Source: Glebionis coronaria
Taxonomy: Eukaryota > Streptophyta > Magnoliopsida > Asterales > Asteraceae
Assembly (NCBI GenBank): GCA_025667525.1
Contig: CM046882.1
Location: 212,582,592 to 212,646,591, forward strand
DNA: 64,000 nucleotides
Reading direction: 5' to 3'
A program made the position numbers and the translations under genes. This document shows, piece by piece, positions 36,733 through 49,354 of the stretch (positions are counted from its first letter, which is position 1; each line of letters begins with the position of its first letter). The notes beneath the pieces were generated by a model. It made no database searches, was not told the DNA's origin, and was given only the letters and a program-made list of their open reading frames with translations.

Positions 36733-38657
36733 ACAATCCGGCAAGAGGTGGAAACATGGATCGTTATTGTGATTATCATCATGACAAGGGGCACTTTACC
36801 AACGACTGCATCCAATTGAGAAAGCAAATTGAGCTAGCCCTAGAATCTGGAAAGCTGAATCACCTTGTCCGGGATGTACGCCAGAGAGGACGGGATAATC
36901 GAAGAGAAGAAGCTCCAAGGCAAGACAAGATAATAAACATGGTCCGAACAATACCAGAAAGGGAGAAAAGGAAAGCTAGAGAAGCAACCAAAAGCTGGAT
37001 GAGAGCCCCAATCACCTTCCCACCGCTGGAGGAAGATGAGATGTCTGGCGATCCAATCATCATAGAGGCCGAATTGGGAGGCTACCTAGTAAGAAGAGTA
37101 TACATTGATGAGGGAGCGTCGGTGGAAATTATGTTCGCACACTGTTTCGAGAAATTACCAACAAGCATCAAATCAAAACTAAGAAACACACAAACTGATC
37201 TCGTCGGATTCGCTGGAGAGGTGGTCAAGCCGATAGGAAAGATCGAGTTAGAAGTCAGTTTCGGATCAGATGGCTTAGTTCGAAGAACTCACATGAAATT
37301 CGTGGTGATTAGCGCCCCGTCACCGTACAATGTGATCCTAGGGAGAACAGGCATCTGGATTCTCCGGGCAATACCATCAACCATTCATGCCATGATGAAG
37401 TTTCCCACTCCAAGGGGAATAGCCTCGCTAGTCTCTCGATCAGTCATCATCTCGGAATGCAGGCAAATAGCAAAAAGGCAAGCGCCAACGCCCACAGCCA
37501 AAGATAAGGCCGTGACGGCTGAGTCACCATCCAGTACGGAAAGCGTCATGATTAACCCTGCTTATCCGGAACAGCTTACCATCATCAGTGGCGGATTAAC
37601 TAAATCTTGCCAAACAGCACTAAAGAACCCTTTAAAAGATAACTTGGATGTCTTCGCATGGGAACCATCAGACATGACAGGAGTGTCGAGACGAATCATG
37701 CAACATAATTTGAATGTTAATGAGAGCTTAGACCCAGTATGTCAGAAGAGACGAATGCTAGGGTCCGAAAAGAGCAAAGCCGTAACCAAAGAAGTGGAAG
37801 AACTAGTGGCGGCAGGAATAGTCAGACCAGTAAAGTACCCAACATACATTTCCAATCCGGTCATGGTCAAAAAGAGTGATGGGTCGTGGAGGATGTGCGT
37901 GGATTTCAAAAATCTTAATTCAGCATGTCCGAAGGACTACTACTTGCCACCGGACATTGATGAAAAGATTGAGACCTTAGTAGAATCTCGCTTTAAGTGT
38001 TTATTGGACGCATATAAGGGTTATCATCAAATTCAAATGGCCCCGAAAGATGAAGAAAAAACAGCCTTTTATACGGATCAAGGCACGTTCTGCTACACAA
38101 AGATGCCTTTCAGATTAAAAAATGCCGGAGCAACATATCAAAGGCTAGTTGACTCAGCTTTTCAAAGCCAAATAGGACGAAACATGGAGGCATACATCGA
38201 TGATATGGTGATAAAAAGTAAGGATGAAAGGAGCATGTTAGCAGACGTGGCAGAAACCTTTGATAACCTCAGACTAATCAACATGAAGTTAAATCCGATT
38301 AAGTGCTCGTTTGGAGTAGAAGAAGGCAAATTCCTGGGGTACATCATCACTCCAGAAGGTATACAAGCAAATCCAAAGAAAACCAGAGCCATTGTCGATA
38401 TCCAATCATCGAAAACATGGAAGGAAATGCAATCGTTAAGTGGCAAATTAGCAGCTTTGAATCGATTCTTATCACGATCTACCAAAAGGGCACTCCCATT
38501 CTTTAACACACTAAAGAATATCACAAAGGAGAATAAGCATGAGTATAAATGGACCGCTGAGGCGGAAGAGGCGTTCCAGCAAATGAAGAAGTTGATCATG
38601 AACTTGCCAACCTTACTACTCCAAGGCCAAAGGAACCCCTGTACATGTACTTGGTAG
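36729..38657 (+). pseudogene. Tat zinc knuckle, protease and reverse transcriptase
   Basis: The 642-codon frame opens with CDYHHDKGHFTNDC (residues 14-27), a knuckle with His in place of the second Cys as is common in Tat elements. The protease motif is YIDEGAS (125-131). Reverse transcriptase shows MCVDFKNLN, KMPFRLKNAGATYQRL and the catalytic YIDDM (489-493). One oddity is Arg where most relatives have Gly in the MPFGLKNAG motif. The frame is lost near 38,620 by a small indel, and the following sequence continues in another frame through YLVASQEPISVVLL to a TGA near 38,732. The start at 36,729 is a product of the upstream frameshift and is not a true initiation site. Confidence 0.85.
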
Positions 38658-38767
38658 CATCACAAGAACCAATCAGTGTAGTGCTACTTACTGAAAGGAA
38701 TGGAAGACAGTGTCCGATTCATTATATTGGCTGAACACTCAGCGATGCGGAAAAGAACTATTCTCCT

Positions 38768-39343
38768 ATGGAAAAACTGGCTTTAGCCTTGCTAAAAGCG
38801 TCAAGGAGACTTAGAAGATATTTCGAAGGCCACGAAATAAATGTGATCACAGACCAACCAATCAAGCAAATATTAAGCAAGGCAGATGCAACCGGAAAGC
38901 TAGCTAAGTACACAATTGAGTTCGGGGCTTACAAGATAGAATACAAACCAAGGAACGCAATCAAGGGGCAAGTCTTGGCAGATTTCCTAACCGAAGCACC
39001 TATAGGTCAGGCAACAGAAGAATTTTTCTAGATGCCCATTCCGAAACCGGGAAAGGACGAAACAGAAATATGGACCCTCTTTACAGACGGAGCATCCAGT
39101 GCCCAAGGTGCAGGAGCCGGATTGGTTCTCATCAACCCAACCGGAACCGAATACACTTACGCTCTCCGGTTGAATTATGAAACCATCAACAATGAGGCAG
39201 AATACGAAGCCCTTCTAGCAGGTTTAAGAATTGCAATACAAATGAAAGTAGGAAAGATCGAGGTTCGAGTAGAATCAAAGTTGGTAGCAAGCCAGATCAA
39301 CGGAACATACGAAGCGAGCTGTGACAGAATGATAAAATACTAG
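38768..39343 (+). pseudogene. Tat RNase H and second (archaeal-type) RNase H
   Basis: The first part (38,768-39,031) has the RNase H tail with EKLALALLKASRRLRRYFEG, ITDQPIKQIL and QVLADFLTE, then a TAG. The second part (39,032-39,343) is the extra archaeal-type RNase H of Tat elements: LFTDGASSAQGAGAGLVLI supplies the first catalytic Asp, and NNEAEYEALLAGL the Glu. It ends at a TAG after MIKY, caused by loss of one base, because the related frame continues beyond it through SYFAIINIPRSKNQKADVL. The stop between the two parts is a further lesion. Confidence 0.85.
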
Positions 39344-39444
39344 CCAAAGCAAAGGCCTTAATACCAAAGTTTTCTTATTTTGCAATCATAAACATACCAA
39401 GGAGTAAGAATCAGAAGGCTGACGTCCTAAGAAAACTGGCAACG

Positions 39445-40520
39445 TTGGCATTCGACCACTTAACAAAAGAAGTACTAGTAGAGGTCTTGAACGAAAGGTC
39501 TACCGACCGGAACAAAGTAAACACTATAGTGGAAGAAGTGGATGAAAACTGGATGAATCCTATTGTTAAATGCCTCCGGGACGGAATTTGGCCAATCGAT
39601 AAGAATGAAGCACGATGTTTAAGGCTGAAACTACACCAATATGAAATGGTTGATGGAGTCTTGTTCAAAAAAGGATACCTAGAACCAATGCTTCGGTGTG
39701 TGGTTCTATTTCAAGCCAATTATGTCCTTCGAGAGATACACATGGGTTCATGTAGCATGCATTTAAAGCCAAGATCGATAGTGGCACAAGCTTTAAGATC
39801 TGGGTATTACTGGCCAACCATGCACACAGATGCAAGGGAGGAACTAGAGAAATGTGATTCATGCCAAATTTATGCACCGGTAGCAAGATTGCCAAAGACA
39901 TTGATGAAGTCTATCATGGCACCATGTCCATTTTATCAATAGGGAATGGACATCTTGGGTCCATTACTAGCCTCATCCAGAAATGTGAAATACATAATTG
40001 TCGCCATTGATTATTTCACCAAGTGGATGGAGGCTAAGCCATTGGTGAGAATATCCGGAAAGGGAGTTATTAAGTTCTTCTGGGACAATGTTGTTTGCCG
40101 ATTCGGAATTCCAAAGATAATAGTCACAGACAATGCTAAGCAGTTTATCAATGAACCATTCAAGAGCTGGTGTTCGGACTTGGAGATTAAGCAGATCAAT
40201 ACGGCCGTAGCCCACCCCAAGCAAATGGTTTAGTTGAAAGGGCTAATAAAACCCTCATGGAAGGGATTAAGACAAGACTTGGCCGAATCAGGAATGGATG
40301 GGAAGAGGAGTTACCGCACATATTATGGGCCTACCGGACATCACTAAAGCAAAGCAATGGCGAAACTCCTTTCAGCATCACGTATTGCTCGGAAGCAGTT
40401 ATCCCGGCTGAGATAGGAATGCCTACCTATCGGACAATGATGATCAATGAAAAGGATAATGATGATGCCCTGCGCACTAACTTGGACCTACTACAAGAAA
40501 AAAGAGAGATGGCAGCTGAT
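39445..40520 (+). pseudogene. Tat integrase, broken and truncated
   Basis: The first frame (39,445-39,942) carries the HHCC region ending in CDSCQIYAPVARLP and stops at a TAG immediately before GMDILGPL. The second (39,946-40,233) has the first two catalytic Asp residues (MDILGPL, VTDNAKQF). The third begins after a one-base loss near 40,215 and contains the Glu-bearing VERANKTL, then IRNGWEEELPHILWAYRTS. The protein would normally extend further; recognisable sequence ends near EKREMAAD. The remaining open codons to 40,538 are unrelated. Confidence 0.85.
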
Positions 40521-41236
40521 GTGTCGTGGATGGTATAGTGGTAATTAGATACGTTATAGGGTAAATTAGAAAATTACCTTTAGGAAAAAGTAATAGACTA
40601 ATAATACCAATGACGAATTCAATTAAACACGTGAGTGAGTCGAGTTCGTTGTACACGAAGATCTTATGAATTTGAGACGTTTTGCTTTGATTTAGACAAT
40701 TGATTTGAATTGGTTTTCGGTTTTTAAACTAAAATTAAAGTCTACAAATTTTAAGCTATTTAAAATTAACCTAAAATGCATGAATTGTAAACCCCGCTAT
40801 TTTTGAAAATCTAAAAAAAACAATTACTTACTAAAAATTAACACTTTTTAAAATTTAATCTATTTTAAAATCCTATAAAATTAAATCTTTTCAATTACTT
40901 TTAAAACTACTTAAGAATCTAATGGAATTATTTAAAACAAATTACTTAATTAAAAGTTACTTTAAATCAAAACTAATTAAAATCTAATTTTATTAAAACC
41001 TAATGTTATAAAAATCTAACTACTTAAACTATTAAATTTAATAAAACATTTTTTATATTTTAACTTTATTTATTTTTTATATTTTTTTATTTATAACTAA
41101 AACTTATTTTAATAAAAATATTAATTAAAGATTTATTAAAAAAACAGATGAAAAGTAAATTAAAAGTTACTAAGTTAAAAACTGCCAAAAACAACTACTC
41201 TTTATAAATGAGTTATCTGGAAGTTAAATCAAACAG
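40521..41236. other. AT-rich DNA between the truncated Tat element and the SINE
   Basis: No coding frame or element end is visible. From 40,800 to 41,160 it is mainly TTAAAATTTAATC-type sequence. It forms the right-hand edge of the first copy of the 19.5-kb duplicated unit. Confidence 0.5.
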
Positions 41237-41330
41237 GCATGTAGCCCAGATGGTTGAGGCGTGGTGCAGGTGAAGGGAAGGTCACAGGTTCGAGACCCAT
41301 GAATGACGAATTTTTGGTATTATAATTTTT
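41237..41330 (+). mobile_element. tRNA-derived SINE-like sequence
   Basis: It contains an A-box-like TAGCCCAGATGG (41,242-41,253) and a B-box GGTTCGAGACC (41,287-41,297), separated by 33 bases. This is the internal RNA polymerase III promoter of tRNA-derived SINEs. It does not fold as a tRNA gene by eye (no matching acceptor arm). The 3' limit is uncertain; after the B-box the sequence becomes T-rich. Confidence 0.6.
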
Positions 41331-41572
41331 AAACAAAAATTGACTATGTATGATATAACAAAACAAACACAACCAAATTGAAGATGTTTCCAAGTTCATA
41401 CAGTGAATGAAGTATGAACAGATATCAGATAACAGATTCTACTATCAAATGAACAAATGTTCATTGAGCAAAACTAAAACAGACAGCTTAATCAAAAAAA
41501 ATTTAAAAAAAACCATAAAAAACCAAAAATATTTCTGCTTTGTTTTTCCCTTGTTAGTTCTTTTGCAGGTGC

Positions 41573-43606
41573 ATGCGTACACGATCAACGTCTTATCAAG
41601 AGCCCGAGCCTCTCGAAGACTTAGACATGGCCGGTGTACAAAACAACAATAATAACCCACCTCAAAACAATAACAATCCACCTCTCAACAACAATAATAA
41701 CAACAACAATGAACCTTTACCGGACAATCGCCCTATGATTGAACTGTTACAAGCACATGTGGAGGGCAACAATGATCCAATTGTCATACCCGCGATTGCA
41801 GCCAACAACTTTGAGCTCAAATCCGACTTTATCCAGATGGTCTCTGCTCAACCATTCTTGGGGCGTACCATTGGTGATCCACATGACCACATCAAGAGAT
41901 TCCTGCAACTCACGAATACTGTCAAATTCAATGGTGTTCCACAAGAGGTAATCCGATTACAAATTTTTCCTTTCTCCCTAGAGGGACAAGCCCGGCATTG
42001 GCTTGCTAAGGAACCGCCACAAAGTATTTTTACGTGGACGGATTTGGAGACCAAATTTATCAACTACTTTTTCCCACCCTCTCGTAATACCGCTTTGCGG
42101 AATGAAATCATTAATTTTGAACAAAAGTACGATGAGTCGTTTAGTGAATCTTGGGACCGTTTTAAAGATCTTTTAAGAAAGTGCCCACAACATGGTTTTA
42201 CCAAAGTGCACCAAATTAATACCTTTTATAATGGATTAACCATGAATGACCAAGATTCACTAAACAGTGCCTCGGGGGGTAATATTTTGGTTAAGACTTC
42301 CAATGCCGCTTGGGATATTATTGAAAATAAGTCTCGTGTGCAAACCAAGAGTGTTCGGACCAATGTCGCCAGTGCTAGTACTAGTGACAGCGACAAGCGA
42401 CTTGACAAAATTACTACGCTTCTTGAATCGCTTGTTACCCACACTGCTAACAACACCAACAGCATCAACGCTAAAAACGCTCAAGACGCTCAAGTCAATG
42501 CTGTTAGCCAATCATGTGAAATATGCGGGGGTCCTCACTCTTACACCACTTGTACCGCCACCCAAGACTATCCATCTGAGAATGTGAATGCAGCATACGA
42601 TACCTATCCTCCAGCCGCTTATCAAGCTCGCCCTCAAGGAGACCGCAAATTGCTTAGCTACCGCTCGAACAACTTTCTTTCCCCGCCCGGTTTTCCCCCT
42701 AACAACCCAAACCAACCACAAAACCTCAAGTGCCCTCCTCAACAACAACAACAACCTCGTGCACCATACATACCACCTCACAAACAACCATATCCACCTC
42801 AAAGAAACAACCAAGTTTACCAACAACCTGCTTATCAACCACCCGCCTACAATGCTCCTCCCAACCAACCCACCGCCTTACAACAAGATATTGGAACCTA
42901 CATGAGGACTAATGATGTGATCGAGGACAATCTCCAGCGGGAAGTGCTCAACTTGAAAGCAGACATGGTGAAACAAGGAAATGATCTGAGAGCTGATATG
43001 AGAAACACTTTGGCAAGTCAAACGAATGACTTAAGGAACATGATGGCTAGTTTCTTCCAAGGTAATCAACCCTCTTCTTCGGGTACTCTTCCGAGTAACA
43101 CCGTTGCGAATCCAAGAGGGGAGATGAAAGCAATCACCACTCGCAGTGGCAAAGGTACTAAGGAACCCGAGCTTCCTATACCTCCACCGGTGATTGTGAC
43201 TAAGGAGAACGAGTCACCTGCTCCTATTCCTCATCCTTCTACTTCCCCAATTTCTCCACCTCTTACTTCTACCCCTCCTCCACCCAAGGATGTGAGTGAT
43301 CCTATTCTCCCAAAGCCTTTCTCTTCCTTCGATATACCTTATCCATCAAGGTTGAGGAAAGAGAAGCTCAAAAGCAAGGACGATATTCAAGTTTCGAACT
43401 TTCTCAAAATGTTTAAACAACTGAATTTCAACATCTCCTTCGCTGAGGCTCTCGCTCACATGCCCAAATATGCGAAAATGTTCAAAGATCTTCTTAGCGA
43501 CAAGGAGAAGCTTCTTGATATTGCTAACACCCAACTTAATGAGAATTGCTCTGCAGTGCTCTTAAGGAATTGCCAACCAAGCTTGGTGATCCGGGTCGCT
43601 TCTTAA
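41573..43606 (+). pseudogene. Athila gag, duplicate copy
   Basis: The 677-codon frame starts MRTRSTSYQEPEPLEDLD, the usual Athila-like basic start, with the codon that is a stop at 22,079 still coding Arg here. The gag domain, zinc knuckle CEICGGPHSYTTC and Pro/Gln-rich tail match the first copy almost residue for residue. It ends in the same shifted reading frame at 43,606, so the one-base loss at the gag/protease border is older than the duplication. It shows what the first copy lost at its N-terminus. Confidence 0.9.
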
Positions 43607-45618
43607 TCCCTTGTAACTTCCCGGGAGTAGAGAATTGCATGGCCTTAGCCGATCTAGGTGCCAGTATTAACTTAATGCCTTTAAGCGTTTGGAAGCAATT
43701 ATCTCTCCCTGAGCTAGTCCCCACCAAAATGACTTTGGAATTAGCTAACCGTACAGTTGCTTATCTAGTGGGGATAGCCGAAGACGTCTTTGTAGGAGTC
43801 GACAAATTCACTTTTCCTGCCGATTTCGTCGTCGTCGATTACGATATGGACCCTCGTGTGTCATTAATTGTTGGTTGTCCATTCCTGAGGACCGGTCGCA
43901 CTCTCATTGATGTAGAAGCGGGTGAGCTTATCATGAGAGTGGGTGACAATAAAATTGTCTTCAACATGGGAAAGCTTTCTAAACAGCCTTATTCATACGA
44001 GAGTGTTAATTGTATTGACGTTCTTGATGAGGCCTGTGAAGAACACTTCAAAGATGCTTGTAAAAGTATTCCTACCTCTCTTCCCAATGTTGAGACCGTT
44101 TCCTCTATTGATTCATCACTATCTCTATTTGGAGAAAGTGATTTACTTTGGAAAGATTTGGAAGCCACCATGGGAGATGTGAACTTAGCTAATGACGATT
44201 CTCCCACCGATTGGGATGAAGATCTTCGCCTCATTGAAAACCTTCTCAAAGAAGACAATATTTCTCCACCATCTCCCACGGTTATTGCTATCGATGCTCC
44301 GACTTTGAAAACGCCTCCCATCGAAAATCCTCCGGATTTAGAACTTAAGGAGTTGCCGCCCCATCTCGAGTATGTGTTCCTTGAAGATAAGAAGAAGTCG
44401 CCCGTCATCATTGCTAAGGACTTGAAAGAAGAATAGAAATCTCGCCTCATCGCCGTGCTTAAAGATCATAAGAAGGCAATTGCTTGGAAAATTTCCGATA
44501 TCCGCGGAATTGATCCGAACTTTTGTACTCACAAGATTCTCATGGAAGATGACTTTAAACCCGCAATCCAGAGCCAAAGAAGGGTTAATCCTCGAATTCA
44601 TGACGTCATCAAACAAGAGGTTATCAAACTTCTAGATGCCGACTTGATTTACCCTATTTCGGATTCGCCTTGGGTAAGTCCCGTCCATTGTGTGCCCAAG
44701 AAAGGCGGAATAACCGTTGTTTCCAATGAACACAACGAGTTGATTCCCACTCGTCTCGTTACTGGGTGGAGAGTTTGTATTGATTATCGCAAGCTCAATG
44801 ATGCCACGAGAAAAGACCACTTTCCTCTTCCTTTCATGGATCAAATGCTCGAGCGTCTAGCTGGTAATGACTATTACTGCTTTTTAGACGGTTTCTCCGG
44901 GTATTTTCAAATTCCCATCGATCCCAAGGACCAAGAAAAGACCACATTCACTTGCCCCTATGGAACATTTGCTTACAAACGCATGCCTTTCGGTTTATGC
45001 AATGCTCCTGGGACGTTCCAAAGGTGTATGATGGCTATCTTCCATGACATGGTGGAAGACACTATGGAAGTATTCATGGATGATTTCTCGGTTTATGGAG
45101 ATTCTTTCTCTGCTTGCCTTGCCAATTTAGAACGTATGCTTAAGCGGTGTGAAGACACTCGCCTTGTTCTTAATTGGGAAAAATGCCATTTCATGGTAAA
45201 AGAGGGCATCGTGCTAGGACACAAGATCTCCAAAGCCGGTCTTGAAGTAGACCGTGCTAGAGTCGATGTTATTTCTAAGTTGCCTCCACCTTCAACCGTG
45301 AAGGGTGTGAGAAGTTTCCTGGGTCATGTGGGCTTCTACCGTCGTTTCATCAAAGATTTTTCTAAAATTGCTCGCCCGATAACCCACCTCTTGGAAAAAG
45401 ATACTCCTTTTATCTTTTCCAACGAGTGTCTTGAAGCCTTCAACTCGCTTAAGGATAAGCTCACTAAGGCACCCGTCTTAGTTACCCCTAATCGGGAGCT
45501 TCCCTTTGAGTTGATGTACGATGCTAGCGACTTCGATATTGGTGCGGTTTTGGGCCAAAGAGTGAACAAACACTTCCAACCGATCCATTACGCTAGCAAG
45601 ACAATGACGGGGGCTTAA
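43546..45618 (+). pseudogene. Athila protease, reverse transcriptase and part of RNase H, duplicate copy
   Basis: The protease DLGAS lies near 43,655. The frame is interrupted by a TAG at 44,434 (GAG in the first copy), then resumes through KDHFPLPFMDQM and FMDD near 45,078. It reads past the position where the first copy has TGA, since TGC is kept here. A TAA at 45,616, where the first copy has CAA, ends it after SKTMTGA in RNase H. Thus each copy has its own nonsense mutations on top of shared ones. Confidence 0.9.
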
Positions 45619-46068
45619 TTGCATTACACGACAACCGAAAAAGAGCTTTTAGCTGTTGTTTATGCCTTTGAAAAGTTTCGCCCCTATCTTGTCCTTTCCA
45701 CCACAATCGTTTAGACCGATCATTCCGCGTTGAAGTACTTGTTAACTAAACAAGATTCCAAACCAAGACTTCTTCGCTGGGTTTTGCTACTTCAAGAATT
45801 TAAAATCGAAATTCGCGATAAGAAAGGAGCTGAAAACCTAGCCGCGGATCATCTCAGTAGACTTGAGGATCCTTACCAAGGGGATCATCCGAACAAAGAG
45901 ATCAATGATTCTTTTCCCTTGGAGACCTTAATGTCTATCAACTCGACTTCTGATGAAACCCCGTGGTTTGCGGACATTGCAAACTACTTGGCGGGTGGAA
46001 TTCTCGTTGACGGGCTAACATCCCAGCAAAAGAAGAAGTTCTTCAAAGACATTAAAACTTACTTTTAG
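45619..46068 (+). pseudogene. Athila RNase H C-terminal part, duplicate copy
   Basis: Contains TTTEKELLAVVYAFEKF, a TAG at 45,712 and then the tail [20 protein letters not shown] with [10 protein letters not shown], ending at a TAG at 46,066. Both TAGs are shared with the first copy. Confidence 0.85.
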
Positions 46069-47246
46069 GATGACCCGTATCTACTCAAACAATGTGCTGA
46101 TTTGATTATTCGCCGATGTGTTGATGGACCGACAGCTTTAGAAATCCTTGACGCTTGCCACAAAGGACCCACCGGTGGTCACTTTGGTCCCAACTACACC
46201 GCCAAAAAAGTGTTTGACTCGGGATTTTATTGGCCCACCATTTACCGTGATGCTCACGAGATGGTTAAACGTTGTGATGCTTGCCCAAAACAAGGCAAGA
46301 TCACACATAAAGATGAGATGCCTCAGAATTTCATTCAAGAGTGTGAAATCTTTGATGTTTGGGGTATCGACTTTATGGGGCCATTCCCTTCCTCTAAAGG
46401 AAACAAATACATCCTTGTAGCCGTTGACTACGTTTCAAAGTGGGTTTAAGCCAAAGCTTTACCTACTAGTGACGCAAGGGTGGTTTGTAACTTTTTGAAA
46501 TCGCTATTCGCTAGATTCGGTGTGCCTCGTGCCATTATTAGTGATCGCGGGACTCATTTTTGCAATGATCAATTTGCAAGAGTCATGGCTAAGTATGGTG
46601 TAAATCATCGTCTTTCCACCGCCTATCACCCACAAACTAATGGCCAGGCTGAAATCTCTAACCGAGGATTAAAGCGATTCTTGAAAGAACCGTGGGAGAG
46701 CAACGTGCCTCATAGGCTGATAAACTTGATGATGCTTTGTGGGCTTTTCGTACCGCTTACAAGACTCCGATTGGTTGTACACCATATCGTCTCGTGTACG
46801 GAAAGGCATTCCACCTCCCCATTGAGTTGGAGCACAAGGCTTACTGGGCCTTGAAGTGGACTAATTTCGATATCAACAAAGCCGGTGACCTACGCAAGAT
46901 CCAACTCAACGAGCTGAATGAACTCCGTAATGAGGCTTATGAAAATTCTTTGATCTATAAGGAAAAGACTAAGCTCATTCACGACTCTAAGATTAAGAAC
47001 CGAGAGTTCCAAGTTGGAGACAAAGTTTTGCTCTTTAACTCTCAGTTGAAAATCTTTTCGGGCAAGCTTAAATCTCGTTGGTCCGGCCCATTCACCATTG
47101 CCCAAATTTTTCCATATGGTACTCTCGAGCTCGCTCAACCTAATGGACCTAATTTTAAGGTGAATGGCCAACGAGTGAAGTTGTACTTTGGTGAGGACAT
47201 CTCTCATGAGATGATTCCATCCCTCACCACGTTCCCCATGAACTAA
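46069..47246 (+). pseudogene. Athila integrase, duplicate copy
   Basis: Same arrangement as 26,566-27,743: HHCC, DDE and the C-terminal [13 protein letters not shown] private TAA at 46,447 (GAA in the first copy) cuts the core after DYVSKWV. The frameshift near 46,683 and the TAG after it are shared with the first copy. Confidence 0.88.
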
Positions 47247-49187
47247 TTTTGGGTCGAGTCAGGCTCGTGACTCGGTTATAAAAAACAAGCGCTCCTCGGG
47301 AGGCAGCCCGAGTATCTATCCTTTTCCGTTTTAACCTCCTAAGTGTAGGAGGACCTATATAGGTTGTTTTTGTTCGTGTGGTGATGTGATTACAGGGATG
47401 AATGCACTTTTGGAACCTTTGAAGAACCGTGCTCCCGTGTTATCCGAAATCTGGTTCTATCTCTCAACTATCGTGATTCAATTTTCTTCATACTCACATT
47501 TGAAATTGATCACTTTAGTCGTCTCTTCCTTAACTTGATTTAACCAACGTGCACAATGTCATAAGTGTAGGGGAAACTTTTCCCACATGCTTAAACATTG
47601 AGGACAATGTTTATCTTAAGTGTAGGGGGGACTTCTATCGAAGTTTTAAGTGGACTTCTCCATGAAAATGCCTTCATTTTAACATGAAAATCATCTTTTT
47701 CAACATTTTTCAAATTTTTAATTAACTTTGGCCATGTAGTCGTAATTTTTAAATTTTTCTCGTTGCTTTCGTATGTATATATCCCGCAATAAAGTCAAAA
47801 ATATTAATAAAGTGGTGTAGCTAGTTTAGAAGTCTTTGACATATTAGGCCCGTTGCGATTATTTTGACTCAACCCGAATAGACTTGTCCAAGTTTATTCT
47901 AGCTAGTATCCTTAACCATGTAGACCTTAATTGGTTTATTAGGCTAAGCATCCACGAGTCTCATTACTTGAGATTTTAAATTGTGGAGAACGAGAAATGA
48001 TAGAGTCAATTATAAGTCGGTATTCTTGCACAAGCTCACTTGGTGTAATTATTGGCCTATTCTCCCATCACTTGCTAATAATTTATCTGCAATAAGTAAG
48101 GTCGTACGATTTGAAAAGTTACTTAGCTTCTAGCCCAAGATCATTTAAAAGTTGCTCGGTAATGATAAGAGTTCATAGCCAAGGCATAACTTATGAAGTG
48201 GGGCGCGAAGATTGGCGAGTCCGAAAAGGCCCTAACAAGGCATGAGGATTCCATCTTATTGCTGAAGATCCAAAGTGATGTGAAAAGCATTATTCCCAAA
48301 ATCAATATGAAGGATCAAGACTCACGACAAAAAGCAATCAACTCCCATAAAGATCATGGAGAAGTCTATCCGAAAAGACCTTAACAAGGTATGAGGATAA
48401 ATAGATCCAAGTCCGAAAAGGAGGCGGATCGTTGTATCTCAAAATCCCAATTAGAGATTGAAGAAATAATCATGAAGTCGTGGTCAACAAAGTTGGATTA
48501 CCCCTCAAAAGTCTCCAAGTGAAGAAACTCTATTAACGATGAGAAGACCATTATCTCAAGAACGTCTCTCGAAGATATGAAGTATGAAGTACATGCCAAA
48601 TATCGGCCCGAGAAAGGTCTCAGATCGTGAACCGAGTTATGCCAAGATATGAACTTTTTGATATCCCGAGAAGCAGTTTTAAGAGATTTTGTCCTTTAGC
48701 TAACTATTGATCAAAGCGTCCCACTTTGCTTTCAGCCTAAATAAACTATCGAAATAAGTCCAAAAATGCATCTTCATGATCATTCTAAGACAAAAATAAA
48801 ATATAAGAGATAAACCTAGGAATAAGGGAGTTTAAGCATATAATTAAGCCATGTGTGCAAGTGTTTGATTTGCTAACTTATAATAACAATGATCTCGTTT
48901 TTAAGCTTAGTTTGGGGAACGTGAAACTTGAGGGTGATAAATCTTCGCAGCACCGAAGCCCTAATGTAAGTCCTTGATCTCTTTGCAAGTTATTTCCATA
49001 TAGCTATTTTCAAGTGAAAATGGTTTTCTATCCTTTCGTTTGCTTTAAACTTTTTAATTTTAGTACTTTAATTTTTGTTTAGTAATATTTTAATAAGGCC
49101 AAGGTTGATTGATTATGAGAAAAGTGTAAATTTTCTTTATCACTAAGCATTGCATGAGGGCATGACAATGGTTAAGTGTAGGGGATT
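47247..49187 (+). other. Athila non-coding 3' region, duplicate copy
   Basis: Duplicate of 27,744-29,684, including both GTGTAGGGG motifs, the AAACATTG-AGGA-CAATGTTT stem (47,593-47,612) and the polypurine tract just before 49,188. No protein frame is supported. Confidence 0.7.
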
Positions 49188-49354
49188 TGATAAGTGTGAA
49201 AACACCCATCCTTTTACCACTTATTTCTGGCTAAAACAAGACCAAAACACGTATTTAATATCATTTGTTTGGAGTTATGCGTGGTTTTTGTGTTTATTGT
49301 GTTTTCAGAGTCAACCGGATGAATATTGAAGAAAACATGGGATTGCACGGGTTT
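49188..49354 (+). repeat. 3' LTR of the Athila duplicate, first part
   Basis: TGATAAGTGTGAAAAC to GCACGGGTTT; interrupted after 167 bp by Athila-2. The last five bases, GGTTT, are the Athila-2 target duplication. Confidence 0.95.

Larger units (their letters stand above)
35084..40520 (+). mobile_element. Tat-lineage Ty3/gypsy retrotransposon, 3'-truncated
   Basis: The element has a 440-bp 5' LTR, a primer site, gag, a modified zinc knuckle, protease, reverse transcriptase, two RNase H domains and integrase, all in order but with many breaks. The second, archaeal-type RNase H and the TGGCGCC...GTGGGA primer motif are known features of the Tat branch (for example Retand-like elements). Similarity stops soon after EKREMAAD near 40,515, so the integrase C-terminus, 3' LTR and right target duplication are missing. 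By position it lies beside the captured gene fragments and within the 19.5-kb duplicated unit. Confidence 0.88.

Noticed and set aside
40529..40560. tRNA-like GGTATAGTGGTAATTAG segment
   Set aside because: It resembles a tRNA D-arm only over a short stretch, with no B-box at the right distance.
41237..41330. tRNA gene
   Set aside because: The A- and B-boxes are there, but no acceptor stem or anticodon arm pairs convincingly; a SINE fits better.
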